Notes: generated by a model from the letters alone, not told the origin. Shown: positions 16,613 through 26,040, counted from the first letter of the stretch. The stretch: DNA of 64,000 nt from Streptomyces iranensis (GCF_017874715.1 NZ_JAGGLR010000002.1:434001-498000); one strand, 5' to 3'. A program made the numbers and translations.

Positions 16613-17726
16613 ACCCGTCGCCGCGGCGGCGTCGGCGGTCACCGAACTGGTCGGCGACCGGGCGTCCGGCTGGGACCGGGCGGGCCGGCTGCCCGAGGAT
16701 CTGGTGCGGAAGCTGGGCGCCGCCGGGCAGCTCGCCGCCCAGATCCCGACGAGCTACGGCGGACCGGGGTGGAGCAGCGCGGACAACGGCGAGTTCACCG
16801 CCCATGTCGGCAGTCTGTGCGGCTCGCTGCGGAGCGTCATGACCTCGCAGGGCATGGCCGCGTGGACCGTGGAACGGCTCGGTGACCCGGCGCAGGCGGC
16901 GGAGCTGCTGCCGCGGCTCGCCTCGGGCGGGACGGCGGCCGTGGCCTTCAGCGAACCCCAGGCGGGCAGCGACCTGTCGGCCATCGAGACCACCGTCACC
17001 GTCGACGGGGACACCCTGCTGCTCAGTGGCCACAAGAAGTGGGTGACCGCCGCCGACTACGCCGATCTCATCCTGGTCGTCGCCCGGATGGATGAGGGAG
17101 GTGCCGTGGTGGTCGTGGACCGGACCGCCCCCGGGGTGCGGGTGCGGCGGGTGGCCGATCCGCTGGGCTGCCGGGCGGCCGGGCATGCGGAAGTCCTCCT
17201 GGACGACGTGCGGTTGCCGCTCACCAGGCTGCTGGGCGGCGGCCGGCAGCCGCTGTCCCTGCTCGTGACGACCGCCCTGGCCTACGGCCGGATCTCCGTC
17301 GCCTGGGGCTGTGTCGGGATCCTGCGGGCCTGCGTGGCGGCGGCCGTCGAGCACGCCGGATCCCGGCACCAGTTCGGCCGGCCGCTGGGGCGGCACCAGC
17401 TCGTCGCCCGGCATCTGGCCGACCTGTGGACCGCCGAGCAGGTCTCCACCCGGGCCTGCGAGCATGCCAGCCGCTGCTGGGACGACAACGACGCCGGTCT
17501 GGTCCCCGCCATCGTGCTGGCGAAGTACGTCAGTGCCGCGCACGCGGCCAAGGGCGCGGCCGCCGCGGTCCAAGTGCTCGCGTCGGCCGGGGCGCAGGAC
17601 GGTCACGTCGTCGCGCGGGCGTACCGGGACGCCAAGCTCATGGAAATCATCGAGGGCAGCAACGAGGTGTGCCAGCTGATCCTGGCAGACCACGCGCTTC
17701 ACGCCGTCACAGGGAGCCGAACATGA
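16605..17726 (+). CDS. Acyl-CoA dehydrogenase of methoxymalonyl-ACP formation (FkbI-like)
   Basis: 373 residues from the GTG at 16605, which overlaps the ACP stop by eight bases; the open frame runs further upstream but that part is antisense-like shadow over the ACP gene. The acyl-CoA dehydrogenase fold is clear: AFSEPQAGSDLS, a middle beta domain with GHKKWVTAA, and the C-terminal EGSNEVCQ. It is thought to be a flavoprotein oxidising hydroxy-acyl-ACP on the way to hydroxymalonyl-ACP. Its stop overlaps the FkbH start. Confidence 0.85.
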   Translation: MREPVAAAASAVTELVGDRASGWDRAGRLPEDLVRKLGAAGQLAAQIPTSYGGPGWSSADNGEFTAHVGSLCGSLRSVMTSQGMAAWTVERLGDPAQAAELLPRLASGGTAAVAFSEPQAGSDLSAIETTVTVDGDTLLLSGHKKWVTAADYADLILVVARMDEGGAVVVVDRTAPGVRVRRVADPLGCRAAGHAEVLLDDVRLPLTRLLGGGRQPLSLLVTTALAYGRISVAWGCVGILRACVAAAVEHAGSRHQFGRPLGRHQLVARHLADLWTAEQVSTRACEHASRCWDDNDAGLVPAIVLAKYVSAAHAAKGAAAAVQVLASAGAQDGHVVARAYRDAKLMEIIEGSNEVCQLILADHALHAVTGSRT

Positions 17727-18844
17727 GCGACACCAGCGCCGTGGTCCCGCCCACCACCGTGAAGTGCCTGGTCTGGGATCTCGACAACACGCTCTGGCAC
17801 GGCACGTTGCTGGAGGACGAGAACGTCGTGCTGTCCGAGGCGATCCGGAAGGTCATCGTCGGCCTGGACGCACGGGGCATTCTCCAGTCGGTGTCCAGCC
17901 GCAACGACCACGACCTCGCCTGGGCACAGCTGGAGGCGCTCCGCGTCGCCGACTACTTCGTCGTGCCGGAGATCGGCTGGGGTCGCAAGTCGGACGCCGT
18001 ACGCCGGATCGCCGAGCGGTTGAACTTCGCTCCCGGCACCATCGCCTTCATCGACGACCAACCGGCCGAGCGGGCCGAGGTCGCCTACCATCTGCCGGAG
18101 GTGCGCTGCTACCCGGCGGAGGACGCCGCGACGCTGCTCGGCCTGCCCGAGTTCAGCCCGAGGTCGGTGACCGTCGACTCGCGTCAGCGCCGGAAGATGT
18201 ACCAGGCCGGCTTCCGGCGCACGGCCGAGCAGGCGCGGTTCACCGGCTCGCACGAGGACTTCCTCCGCTCGCTGGACATGGTGATGCGCATCGAACGGGC
18301 CACGGAGGACGAGCTGTCGCGGGTCGAGGAACTGACCCTGCGCACCAGCCAGATGAACGCGACCGGGGTGCACTACCCGGACGGGGCGCTGCGCGCACTC
18401 CTCGCCCACCCCGGCCATGAGGTGCTGGTCACGACGCTCACCGACCGCTTCGGCTCGCACGGTGCCGTGGGTGTGCTGCTGCTGGGGAAGCACAGGGAGG
18501 CATGGCACCTCATGCTGCTCGCCACCTCGTGCCGGGTGGTGGCGTTCGGCGCCGGGACGATGATCCTCAACTGGCTGGCCGACCAGGCCGGCCGGGCCGG
18601 TGTCCATCTGCTGGCGGACTTCCGCCCCACCGACCGCAACCGGATGATGGAGATCGCCTATCGGTTCGCCGGTTTCGACGAGCGGCCCTGCGGCTGCCGG
18701 GGTCCGGTCTCCGGGGGTTCCGGCGAGGACGTCCAGCTGCTGCACCTCGTCCCCGGGCGGCGAGCCGCCCCCACGATGGCCCGGCTCATCGCTCCGGACC
18801 TCACCGACCGCCGGGCACCGGTCACCTCCGGCGGACCAGAGTGA
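17723..18844 (+). CDS. fkbH: FkbH-like HAD protein loading a glyceryl unit onto ACP
   Basis: 373 residues from the ATG at 17723, which overlaps the preceding stop. The HAD nucleophile motif is [11 protein letters not shown], and conserved FkbH features include [19 protein letters not shown] and [11 protein letters not shown]. The C-terminal part is GNAT-like. FkbH proteins dephosphorylate 1,3-bisphosphoglycerate-derived material and transfer the glyceryl group to a carrier protein. With the three preceding genes and the O-methyltransferase this completes a methoxymalonyl-ACP set. It ends tail-to-tail with the methyltransferase gene, the two coding regions overlapping by 23 bases. Confidence 0.88.
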   Translation: MSDTSAVVPPTTVKCLVWDLDNTLWHGTLLEDENVVLSEAIRKVIVGLDARGILQSVSSRNDHDLAWAQLEALRVADYFVVPEIGWGRKSDAVRRIAERLNFAPGTIAFIDDQPAERAEVAYHLPEVRCYPAEDAATLLGLPEFSPRSVTVDSRQRRKMYQAGFRRTAEQARFTGSHEDFLRSLDMVMRIERATEDELSRVEELTLRTSQMNATGVHYPDGALRALLAHPGHEVLVTTLTDRFGSHGAVGVLLLGKHREAWHLMLLATSCRVVAFGAGTMILNWLADQAGRAGVHLLADFRPTDRNRMMEIAYRFAGFDERPCGCRGPVSGGSGEDVQLLHLVPGRRAAPTMARLIAPDLTDRRAPVTSGGPE

Positions 18845-19484
18845 TGCCGTCGGCCATCGGGAGCATGCTCACGTCCACCCGCTCGTCGTCCCGGATCATC
18901 GCGTTGACCTCACGAACACCGGCGGTGTCCGCGTCGTCGGCGAGGGGGTCGATGACCCGGCCGGAGAAGAGCGTGTTGTCCACCACCACCAGCCCGCCCG
19001 GCCGCACCAGCCGCAACGCCAGCTCGTAGTACCGCGGATAATTCGCCTTGTCGGCGTCGATGAAAATGAGACCGAAACCGCCGGAACAACCGTCGGCGAG
19101 CATCTTCTCGAGAGTTTCGGTCGCCGGACCGATACGAACCTCGATCCGCTCGGAAATTCCCGCCCGCCGCCAATAATCGGCACCGATCTCCGACCACCGA
19201 TCAGTTATGTCGCAGGTGACCAGCCTCCCGTGGCGCGGCAGAGCGCGAGCCATGCACAGGGTGCTGTAGCCGGTAAAGGTGCCGATCTCCAACACGTCCG
19301 TGACACCGGTCGCCGCGACCAGAAACGCGAGGAACTGCCCCTCTTCGGCCATGACCTGCATCGCTTCCCCACCGGGCAGCTCAGCAGTCAGCCGGCGCAG
19401 ATCGCGCAGAATCTCATCTTCCCTGAGCGAGAAGTCCCTCATATATGCGAGAAGTTCCGACCCGGCCGCAATTTGATTCGCCAT
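18822..19484 (-). CDS. SAM-dependent O-methyltransferase (FkbG-like, CCoAOMT family)
   Basis: 220 residues from the ATG at 19484. It is a class I methyltransferase: the SAM motif is [12 protein letters not shown], metal and substrate residues lie in [13 protein letters not shown], and [12 protein letters not shown] matches the caffeoyl-CoA O-methyltransferase family to which FkbG belongs. It should O-methylate the hydroxymalonyl-ACP made by the four convergent genes. It is transcribed against those genes but on the same strand as, and only 32 bases after, the nitrile hydratase accessory gene. It therefore appears to be the last gene of that operon. No strong ribosome site is seen, consistent with read-through translation. 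Confidence 0.85.
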   Translation of the reverse strand: MANQIAAGSELLAYMRDFSLREDEILRDLRRLTAELPGGEAMQVMAEEGQFLAFLVAATGVTDVLEIGTFTGYSTLCMARALPRHGRLVTCDITDRWSEIGADYWRRAGISERIEVRIGPATETLEKMLADGCSGGFGLIFIDADKANYPRYYELALRLVRPGGLVVVDNTLFSGRVIDPLADDADTAGVREVNAMIRDDERVDVSMLPMADGITLVRRR

Positions 19485-19516
19485 GCCGAAAATGGTAGAT
19501 GAGATTTCACCGGGAC

Positions 19517-19906
19517 TCAATAACGCATTGTCGCGCCATTGAAGTTGAACACGTGGTCGTGGTCGTGGTCGTCCCGGTGGTCGTGGCCCGGGTGACGTCG
19601 CGCCAGGGCATGGGTGCGTGCGCTCACTTCGTCCGTGGACACGACGCACATACCGATGAGCACGTCCTCCAGGGTGGCCAGCCAGAGCTGGTAGTAGTGA
19701 AATGGCTCGTCCGGTGTCATAGCGGTCTCCCGGGCCGCGATCCGGGCGATCAGCGCGGCCTGGAATCGCGGCCAGGTGAAAGCGCCCGCCTCGTACAGGC
19801 TGACGGCCATGGCGAAGGCGCGGCCCTCCCAGGGCTCGGCGAACACCAACTCGCCGTTGGAGCGCGGCGGTGCGGCCGGGCCCTCGATGTCCAGCGGCAC
19901 GGTCAT
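19517..19906 (-). CDS. Nitrile hydratase accessory protein with His/Asp-rich tail
   Basis: 129 residues with the nitrile hydratase beta-like fold used by activators and accessory subunits: the start [22 protein letters not shown] resembles the N-terminus of the beta subunit. The last 25 residues hold a run with [14 protein letters not shown], a likely cobalt-binding tail for metal delivery, as in His-rich metallochaperones. The start codon overlaps the alpha-subunit stop (ATGA). Cobalt-type nitrile hydratases need such a protein for metal loading and cysteine oxidation. Confidence 0.8.
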   Translation of the reverse strand: MTVPLDIEGPAAPPRSNGELVFAEPWEGRAFAMAVSLYEAGAFTWPRFQAALIARIAARETAMTPDEPFHYYQLWLATLEDVLIGMCVVSTDEVSARTHALARRHPGHDHRDDHDHDHVFNFNGATMRY

Positions 19907-20505
19907 GGCGCCACCACCTTGGCCACGCCGACCATCGCGTCCCGGGTCACCAGCGGCACGAGTTGCTCCTCGGACAGGTGCTCGGTGCCGGCCGGACGCT
20001 CGGGCAGTACGAACCAGCGCACCTCACTGGTGGAGTCGTGGACGGTGATCCGCACGTCGTCGTCGAGTTCGAGTCCCATCTCGGACAGCACCGTGCGGGG
20101 CTCCTTCACCACCCGTGCGCGGTAGGCAGGGTCCTTGTACCAGCTCGGCGGCAGGCCGAGCACCGGCCACGGATAGCACGAGCACAGGGTGCACACCACC
20201 ACGTTGTGGGTGGTCGCGGTGTTCTCCACCACGACGATGTGCTCGCCCTGCGGCCCTGAGAAGCCGAGCTCCTCGATGGCCGCCGTGCCATCGTCGAGCA
20301 GCCGCCGCCGGTACTCCGGGTCGGTCCAGGCCCTGGCGACGACCTTGGCGCCGTTGAGCGGGCCCACGTTGGTCTCGTAGGTGGTGATCACCCCGTCCAG
20401 CACCTTCGGGTCGATCAGGCCCCGTTCGGTGAGCAGTTGCTCGAGTGCCTCGGTACGCAGGGCCGCGGGAAGGGTCCCGCCCGCCCCGCCGTCGGTGGTG
20501 GTCAT
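19903..20505 (-). CDS. Nitrile hydratase alpha subunit, cobalt type
   Basis: 200 residues from the ATG at 20505. The metal-claw motif is [10 protein letters not shown] (Cys105, Cys108, Cys110); Thr at the second position marks the cobalt class, where iron enzymes have Ser. The enzyme hydrates a nitrile to an amide in the cytoplasm. The gene lies between the beta and accessory genes with four-base overlaps on both sides. In toyocamycin/sangivamycin producers a cobalt nitrile hydratase is a biosynthetic tailoring enzyme. Here its operon ends with the methoxymalonyl O-methyltransferase, so a biosynthetic role is reasonable but unproven; general nitrile use remains possible. Confidence 0.9.
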   Translation of the reverse strand: MTTTDGGAGGTLPAALRTEALEQLLTERGLIDPKVLDGVITTYETNVGPLNGAKVVARAWTDPEYRRRLLDDGTAAIEELGFSGPQGEHIVVVENTATTHNVVVCTLCSCYPWPVLGLPPSWYKDPAYRARVVKEPRTVLSEMGLELDDDVRITVHDSTSEVRWFVLPERPAGTEHLSEEQLVPLVTRDAMVGVAKVVAP

Positions 20506-21173
20506 GAGGTGGTCTCCAGGTAGCTCTCGAACAGCTCGACGGTGAGCGCGAAGGGTTCGGCGTCGGCGCCCCACAGCTCGCGTGAGGCGAATCGCACCGA
20601 GTAGACGTGCTGTGGATGCTCGCCCTGGAAGTGGGCGTTGGTGTCCGGCAGCACGAAGGCGGGCTGCACGATCTCGACGATCCCGGTGTGTCCCCGTACA
20701 TAGCCCGGCAGCCGGGTGTGTCCGGGCACCGGCGTGGCCCTGGCCCGTACACGCTCGCCGACGGCGAAGGCGGGGGCGGTGGCAACGGGGCGCAGCGAGC
20801 CCTCGGCGGTCGCCGCGTAGTCGGGTACCGCGGGCTCGGGGATCGGCGGCTCCGCCACGCGTTCGCCCCGTAGGTTGCGGGCTCGGGCGTCGATGGCACC
20901 CGGCGCCAGGATGGCGCTGTCGGTGAGCATCAGCTCCGCGCCGTTGAGCCATCGCCCGTAGTAGCCGTCGTTCAGGTAGGCGGCTCGGTCCAGCCGCTCG
21001 AGCGCGTGCCGGAAGGCGTCCAGGTTGACGCCGCCGTACGCGATGCGGCCGGAGAGAGTCGCCAGCGCGAATGCCCGGCTCTGCCAGGGCTCCTCGAAGA
21101 CCGGCTCATCGCGCCTCGGCGGCTGAACGGGACCCCATCCCGGGGTACCGCCCATATCGGCAATCCCCTCCAC
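20502..21173 (-). CDS. Nitrile hydratase beta subunit
   Basis: 223 residues from the GTG at 21173. This start gives [16 protein letters not shown], which lines up with the usual MNGIHDLGGMHGFGPV start of beta subunits, and GGGGAG-type bases (21181-21186) lie at the right distance as ribosome site. The middle carries the helical part of the family, and the C-terminal SH3-like barrel includes [11 protein letters not shown] and HVYSVRF. It is the first gene of the beta-alpha-accessory-methyltransferase operon, and its promoter lies in the short gap to the sirtuin gene. Confidence 0.88.
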   Translation of the reverse strand: MEGIADMGGTPGWGPVQPPRRDEPVFEEPWQSRAFALATLSGRIAYGGVNLDAFRHALERLDRAAYLNDGYYGRWLNGAELMLTDSAILAPGAIDARARNLRGERVAEPPIPEPAVPDYAATAEGSLRPVATAPAFAVGERVRARATPVPGHTRLPGYVRGHTGIVEIVQPAFVLPDTNAHFQGEHPQHVYSVRFASRELWGADAEPFALTVELFESYLETTS

Positions 21174-21265
21174 GGCACCACTCCCCAGACATGGACATAA
21201 TGGACTAGATGCCCCGAATCGTATACGGCAGGTGTCATCCGTGCCGCGTTCCGTACTCTGGCGAC

Positions 21266-22150
21266 ATGCGCATGCGCCCCACTTTGAGCTGGACCCCTGC
21301 CGAGGACCCGCCGCCGGGCAGCACGGATCTGGCACCGGTCGCCGACGCGCTGAGCACCGGCGGTGTGCTGGTGCTCAGCGGGGCGGGCATCTCCACGGAG
21401 TCGGGCATCCCCGACTACCGGGGCGTGGGCGGGAGCCTGAGCCGACACACCCCGATGACCTACCAGGACTTCACAGCCGACGGCCGGGCCCGGCGCCGGT
21501 ACTGGGCTCGCAGCCACCTCGGCTGGCGCACCTTCGGCCGCGCCCGTCCCAACGCCGGGCACCGGGCCGTGGCCGCGTTCGCGCGGCACGGCCTGCTCTC
21601 GGGCGTGATCACCCAGAACGTCGACGGCCTGCACCAGGCGGCCGGCAGCGAGGGCGTCGTGGAACTCCACGGAAGCCTGGACCGGGTCGTCTGCCTCTCC
21701 TGCGGCACCTTCAGCCCGCGCCGCGAACTCGCCCGGCGGCTGGAGGAGGCCAATGTGGGCTTCGAGCCGGTGGCCGCCGGAATCAACCCGGACGGCGACG
21801 CCGACCTCACCGACGAACAGGTCGGGGACTTCCGCGTGATGCCCTGTACGGTCTGCGGCGGCATCCTCAAACCGGACGTGGTGTTCTTCGGCGAAGCCGT
21901 TCCGCCGAAGCGGGTCGAGCACTGCCGCGAGCTGGTCCATGAGGCGGCCTCGCTGCTGGTCCTGGGCTCCTCGCTGACGGTGATGTCCGGGCTCCGGTTC
22001 GTCCGCCAGGCGGCCCGGACCGAAAAGCCGGTACTGATCGTCAACCTGGACCCGACCCGGGGCGACCGGCACGCCGTCACCCGGGTCGCGCTCCCGCTGG
22101 GAACGGCCCTCGCCGCCGTGGCCGGCCGACTGGGCATCCCCGGTCACTAG
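21266..22150 (+). CDS. Sir2-family NAD-dependent protein deacylase
   Basis: 294 residues from the ATG at 21266; a longer form from 21209 is possible but adds an atypical N-terminus. The NAD site GAGISTESGIPDYRG, catalytic TQNVDGLHQAAG with VVELHGS, four zinc cysteines (VCLSCG and CTVCGG) and KPDVVFFGE are all present, so it should be active. TACTCT sits seven bases before the start, so a leaderless mRNA is possible. It is divergent from the nitrile hydratase operon. It looks like a housekeeping-type protein deacetylase rather than a defence-type sirtuin. Confidence 0.88.
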   Translation: MRMRPTLSWTPAEDPPPGSTDLAPVADALSTGGVLVLSGAGISTESGIPDYRGVGGSLSRHTPMTYQDFTADGRARRRYWARSHLGWRTFGRARPNAGHRAVAAFARHGLLSGVITQNVDGLHQAAGSEGVVELHGSLDRVVCLSCGTFSPRRELARRLEEANVGFEPVAAGINPDGDADLTDEQVGDFRVMPCTVCGGILKPDVVFFGEAVPPKRVEHCRELVHEAASLLVLGSSLTVMSGLRFVRQAARTEKPVLIVNLDPTRGDRHAVTRVALPLGTALAAVAGRLGIPGH

Positions 22151-22195
22151 CCGGATCCGTGGTCCGTCCTCGCGGCCGCGGTTATTGTGACCGGC

Positions 22196-23863
22196 ATGGG
22201 GAGCCATGAAATCTCCGGGGGATGCTTCGGCGCGGCGGTGCAGGCGGGCAACCTGGAAAACCTCACGATCACATCGTCCTGCGCGAATCCGCCCCCTTGC
22301 CCGGAAGACCCGAGGGACTGGCCACTCGCCGGTGAGTGGGAGGCGTTGGTGGCGGGCACACACCCGTCCCGCCCGGGTACCGGCGGCGGGGACGGTGATG
22401 TGCCGCCGTACATCGCACGCGACGCCGACGAGCCAATCCGCCGGCGCGTCGCCGAAGCCGAGCGGGACGGCGGCATGGTCCTCGTGGTGGGCGACTCCAC
22501 GGCCGGGAAGACCCGGGCGGCGTTCGAGGCGGTACGGGCGGTGTTGCCGGCGTACCGCGTATGCGCGCCGTCGGCCGACAACGATCTGACCGGTGTGCCG
22601 CTGTCCATCGAGCGCGGCGGTTCGCCATGCGTGGTGTGGCTGGACGACCTGGAACGGTATCTGCGGCCCGGCGGGATGCAAATCGACGTGCTGGCCGCGC
22701 TGACACGGCTGAAGGTGCCGGTCGTCGCGACGATGCGGCTCAAGCCGTTCGAATCGTTCAGTGCCGCACGCGACCACGGATCCGGGGCCCAACTCCTGCG
22801 GGCAGCCGGGGTCATCGATCTGGACCGGCTCTGGAGCGAGGGGGAGCTTTCCCGCGCCGAGCGCTGTGACGACCCTCGTATTCTCGACGCGCTCACCCAC
22901 CACGGCACGTACGGAGTCGCCGAATATCTGGCGGCGGGACCCTCCCTGTTGCGGGAATGGCGCCGGGCCGGACCCGGGAACGGCCACGCCCGCGGGACGG
23001 CATTGGTGAGAGCGGCCGTCGACCTCACCCGCTGCGGTCTGCGCGGCCCCTATCCCAGGGCCTTACTGGAGGACGCGCACCAGTGGTACCTGCCCGCCGA
23101 GGGGTCGATATCGCGGCTCGAACCGTTGGACACGGCATTCGACTGGGCCTCGAAGGTGCGCCATGGAGTGACCAGCCTCCTCCTTCCGGCGGGCACGGAG
23201 AAATGGCTGGCCTTCGACTATCTGGTCGACCACGCGGATACGAAGATTCCGGACCAGGTCTGGGAAGTCGCGCTGGCCCATACGGATGCCGACGCCGATC
23301 GATGGGTCATCGCCAGGAACGCCCAGGATGTCGCACCCCATGCCGCCGAAAAGGCCTGGCGGCCCCTGGCGGACGCGGGAAATCCGTACGCCGCGAACGA
23401 CCTCGCGCTCCTGCTGGGTGAGCTCGGCCGGGTCCAGGAAGCCGAATCGCTGTACCGTCAGGCGCTCGGCAAAGGCCATCTCGATGCCGCGAACAACCTC
23501 GCCGTTCTCTTGGAGAAGGAGGGCCGCATCGACGAGGCCGAGGCCCTGTATCGCAGTGCGCTCGGGAGTGGCGATCCCTACGCCGCGCTGAATCTCGGCG
23601 CTCTGCTGGAAAGGGCGGAGCGTCTGGCGGAGGCCGCCGCACTGTACCGTCGGGCGTTGAACAACGGCTCGAAGCACGCGGCGCACGCGTTGGCCACGCT
23701 CGCGCAGAAGATGGGCAGCCTGGACGAAGCCGTGTCCCTCTACCGCGTCGCCATCGATCTGGGCGACCCCTACGCGGCTGAAGACCTCGCCGAACTGCTC
23801 ATCTTCCTCGGCCGGCCGCGCGAAGCCGAAGAGTGCCGCGCGGGACGTGCCACGAGCGACTGA
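22196..23863 (+). CDS. P-loop NTPase with C-terminal TPR/Sel1-like repeats (STAND-like)
   Basis: 555 residues from the ATG at 22196 (GTG 22187 is also in frame). A TATTGT box seven bases before the ATG suggests a leaderless transcript. The N-terminus has GGCFGAAVQAGNLENLTI, a short motif resembling tags seen before NTPase domains in actinobacterial STAND/conflict-system proteins. The NTPase has a Walker A motif GDSTAGKT and a Walker B motif VVWLDDLERYL. From about residue 395 there are at least five 36-residue TPR-like units with GDPYAA and LYRRAL signatures. Such proteins are signalling or scaffold ATPases; the partner is not known. It follows the sirtuin gene by 45 bases on the same strand. 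Confidence 0.7.
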   Translation: MGSHEISGGCFGAAVQAGNLENLTITSSCANPPPCPEDPRDWPLAGEWEALVAGTHPSRPGTGGGDGDVPPYIARDADEPIRRRVAEAERDGGMVLVVGDSTAGKTRAAFEAVRAVLPAYRVCAPSADNDLTGVPLSIERGGSPCVVWLDDLERYLRPGGMQIDVLAALTRLKVPVVATMRLKPFESFSAARDHGSGAQLLRAAGVIDLDRLWSEGELSRAERCDDPRILDALTHHGTYGVAEYLAAGPSLLREWRRAGPGNGHARGTALVRAAVDLTRCGLRGPYPRALLEDAHQWYLPAEGSISRLEPLDTAFDWASKVRHGVTSLLLPAGTEKWLAFDYLVDHADTKIPDQVWEVALAHTDADADRWVIARNAQDVAPHAAEKAWRPLADAGNPYAANDLALLLGELGRVQEAESLYRQALGKGHLDAANNLAVLLEKEGRIDEAEALYRSALGSGDPYAALNLGALLERAERLAEAAALYRRALNNGSKHAAHALATLAQKMGSLDEAVSLYRVAIDLGDPYAAEDLAELLIFLGRPREAEECRAGRATSD

Positions 23864-23872
23864 GCACCCCGC

Positions 23873-24961
23873 TCACAGGGAACCGGTCAGGAATTGGAGA
23901 GCGAGGCTGGTCGCCGAGACCACCGCCCACAGGCAGGCACCGAGGACGAGCGGCCGGGGGCCGGTGCGGCGCAGCGCCGCGAGGTCGGTGGACAGGCCCG
24001 TCGCGGAGAGCGCGACGGTGATGAGGAAGACCGAGAGCTCGCCGAGTCCGTGGTGGGCGGCGGCCGGGATGAAACCCAGGCTGTTCGCCGTGGCCATCAG
24101 CAGGAAACCGATCAGGAACACGGGCACCAGCTCGACCACCCGAGGCCGGGGACGGGCCGTGGCCTCCGCCGCTTCACGGTCGCGGCGTCTCACCAGCCAG
24201 GCCAGCCCCAAGCAGATGGGGATGATCATGAGGCTGCGGGTGAGCTTGACGACGACCGCGTAGTCCGCCGCGGTCCGGCCATAGCTGGTGGCGGCGGCGA
24301 CCACTGAGGACGTGTCGTTGACCGCCGTCCCCGCGAAGAGGCCGAAGCTGTGCTGACTCATCCCCAGGAGGTGGCCGAGCAGCGGGAAGGTGAGCACGGC
24401 GGCGACGTTGAACAGGAAGATGGTGGAGACCGCGTAGGCCACCTCGGCCCCGGCCGCGCCGATGACAGGAGCGGTCGCCGCGATCGCCGACGCGCCGCAG
24501 ACCCCTGTGCCCACGCCGATCAGCGTGCGCAGGTCCCCGACGATGCCGAGCCACCGGCCGATGCCGTAAGCGGCGGCCAGACAGACCACCAACGAGCCGG
24601 TCATCACCGGAATCGAGCCGGCGCCCACCTGGACCATCTGGGCCAGCGACAGTTGCGAGCCCAGGACGACGACCGAAACCCGCAGGACCCACGTGCTCGC
24701 GAAGCCGATGCCGGGACCCCACCGTGCTCCTGGCCGCTTCAGGGCGGCCAGCAGCACACCGAGGACGATCCCGGCCACCGGGCCGCCGACGAGCGGGAAC
24801 ATCCTCCCCACCGCCGTGCCCGCCACCGCGAGAGCCAGGACGAGGGCCAGACCGGGTACGAGAGAGGCCACGGCGGGCCGGGACGACCGCGCCGGTTCGG
24901 CCGCCGGCCGCGGGTGGACCGGATAGTCCAGATCTTCGCTCATGGCCTCGACTTCGCTCAT
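23873..24961 (-). CDS. YeiH-family (UPF0324) putative sulfate exporter
   Basis: A polytopic membrane protein of about 362 residues with 10-11 hydrophobic segments and the family signatures GGPVAGIVLGVLL, GVGTGVCGASAIAA and GLFAGTAVNDTSSVVAA. Several in-frame starts exist (ATG 24943, ATG 24961, ATG 25021). ATG 24961 is given because it leaves room for divergent promoters; two near-identical 18-base units around 24943-24961 duplicate the start region. It is divergent from a LysR regulator, the same arrangement as yeiH/yeiE in enterobacteria. The transported substrate is not established. Confidence 0.75.
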   Translation of the reverse strand: MSEVEAMSEDLDYPVHPRPAAEPARSSRPAVASLVPGLALVLALAVAGTAVGRMFPLVGGPVAGIVLGVLLAALKRPGARWGPGIGFASTWVLRVSVVVLGSQLSLAQMVQVGAGSIPVMTGSLVVCLAAAYGIGRWLGIVGDLRTLIGVGTGVCGASAIAATAPVIGAAGAEVAYAVSTIFLFNVAAVLTFPLLGHLLGMSQHSFGLFAGTAVNDTSSVVAAATSYGRTAADYAVVVKLTRSLMIIPICLGLAWLVRRRDREAAEATARPRPRVVELVPVFLIGFLLMATANSLGFIPAAAHHGLGELSVFLITVALSATGLSTDLAALRRTGPRPLVLGACLWAVVSATSLALQFLTGSL

Positions 24962-25069
24962 GGCCTCGACTCTGATGCGCTCCGGACCACGGTTGTAGCC
25001 CCGAGATCGTGAGGAGGTCATAGCCAAGAGGCATGACTGCCGACCGGGCCCGGCCCATACCCTGGAGCC

Positions 25070-25978
25070 ATGAGCCAGTTGCCGGATCCGGAATCACTGC
25101 GGCTGCTCGTCCTGGTCGGAGACGTCGGGAGCCTGAGCGGTGCGGCGGCGCAGCTCGGTCTTACGCAGCCGTCGGCGAGCAAGCGGCTGTCCGCGCTGGA
25201 GCGCAGGCTGGGCCTGGTGCTGGTGGACCGGACGCGGCGGGGATCGCAGCTCACCGACGCGGGCCGGGCCGTGGCGGGCTGGGCGCAGCGGGTCCTGCAG
25301 GAGCTGGAGGGGCTGCTGACCGGCACGGAGGCGCTGCGTACGAAGCGGGACGCCGAGCTGAGGGTGGCGGCCAGCATGACGGTGGCCGAGTGTCTGGTAC
25401 CGGGCTGGATCGGCGAGCTGCGCCGCACTCGGCCCGAGTTGTACGTCGGCCTTCAGGTGACCAACAGCGAACACGTTCCGGAGCTGCTGCGCAGCGGAGC
25501 GGTGGACCTGGGGTTCGTCGAGTCACCGCGGGCCCCGGCGGGGCTGTCCGCCCGGCAGGTCGCCCACGACCGGCTGCTCGTGGTGGTCGCCCCGGGGCAC
25601 CCCTGGACGCGCCGCCGCCGCCCGCTGAGCGTCGCCGAGCTGGTGGCCGCGCCGCTGGTGCTGCGCGAACGCGGATCGGGCACCCGGGAGACCCTGGACC
25701 AGGCTCTGCGCAAGGTCGGCATGGGCGAACCGCTGCCCCTGCTGGAGCTGGGATCGGCGACCGCCGTGCGCAATGCCGTGATCGCCGGAACCGGCCCCGC
25801 AGTGATCAGTGAGCTCGCGGTGGGAGCCGATCTCACCGATGGCCGCCTTGTGTCGGTGGAGGTCGAGGGCCTCGAACTACGCCGTGCCCTGCGAGCAGTC
25901 TGGGCTTCGGGGCGCGCCCCCGTCGGCCCCGCGGCGGAACTTCTGGCCGTGACGAGACGCCGCGGAAAGAAGGCATGA
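25070..25978 (+). CDS. LysR-type regulator divergent from the YeiH-like transporter
   Basis: 302 residues. The N-terminal winged helix (about 5-65) has GSLSGAAAQLGLTQPSASKRLSALER, and the substrate-binding domain covers about 90-295 with LVVVAPGHPW and GTRETLDQAL. Ribosome bases GGAG precede the ATG. The arrangement copies yeiE-yeiH, so it probably activates the transporter gene in response to a small anion or metabolite. I could not confirm a T-N11-A box in the gap. Confidence 0.82.
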   Translation: MSQLPDPESLRLLVLVGDVGSLSGAAAQLGLTQPSASKRLSALERRLGLVLVDRTRRGSQLTDAGRAVAGWAQRVLQELEGLLTGTEALRTKRDAELRVAASMTVAECLVPGWIGELRRTRPELYVGLQVTNSEHVPELLRSGAVDLGFVESPRAPAGLSARQVAHDRLLVVVAPGHPWTRRRRPLSVAELVAAPLVLRERGSGTRETLDQALRKVGMGEPLPLLELGSATAVRNAVIAGTGPAVISELAVGADLTDGRLVSVEVEGLELRRALRAVWASGRAPVGPAAELLAVTRRRGKKA

Positions 25979-26040
25979 GGCGCTGCGGGGCCGACGCGAC
26001 ATCGGCGCCGTCTGCCGGCGACTAGGTCGGCGGCCGGAGG

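Noticed and set aside
17723..18844. FkbH for a glyceryl-derived tetronate
   Set aside because: The neighbouring dehydrogenases, ACP and O-methyltransferase are the full methoxymalonyl set; no tetronate-forming FabH-type ring enzyme with an intact triad is present.
19903..20505. Iron-type nitrile hydratase
   Set aside because: The claw motif is CTLCSC, with Thr, which is the cobalt type; iron enzymes have CSLCSC.
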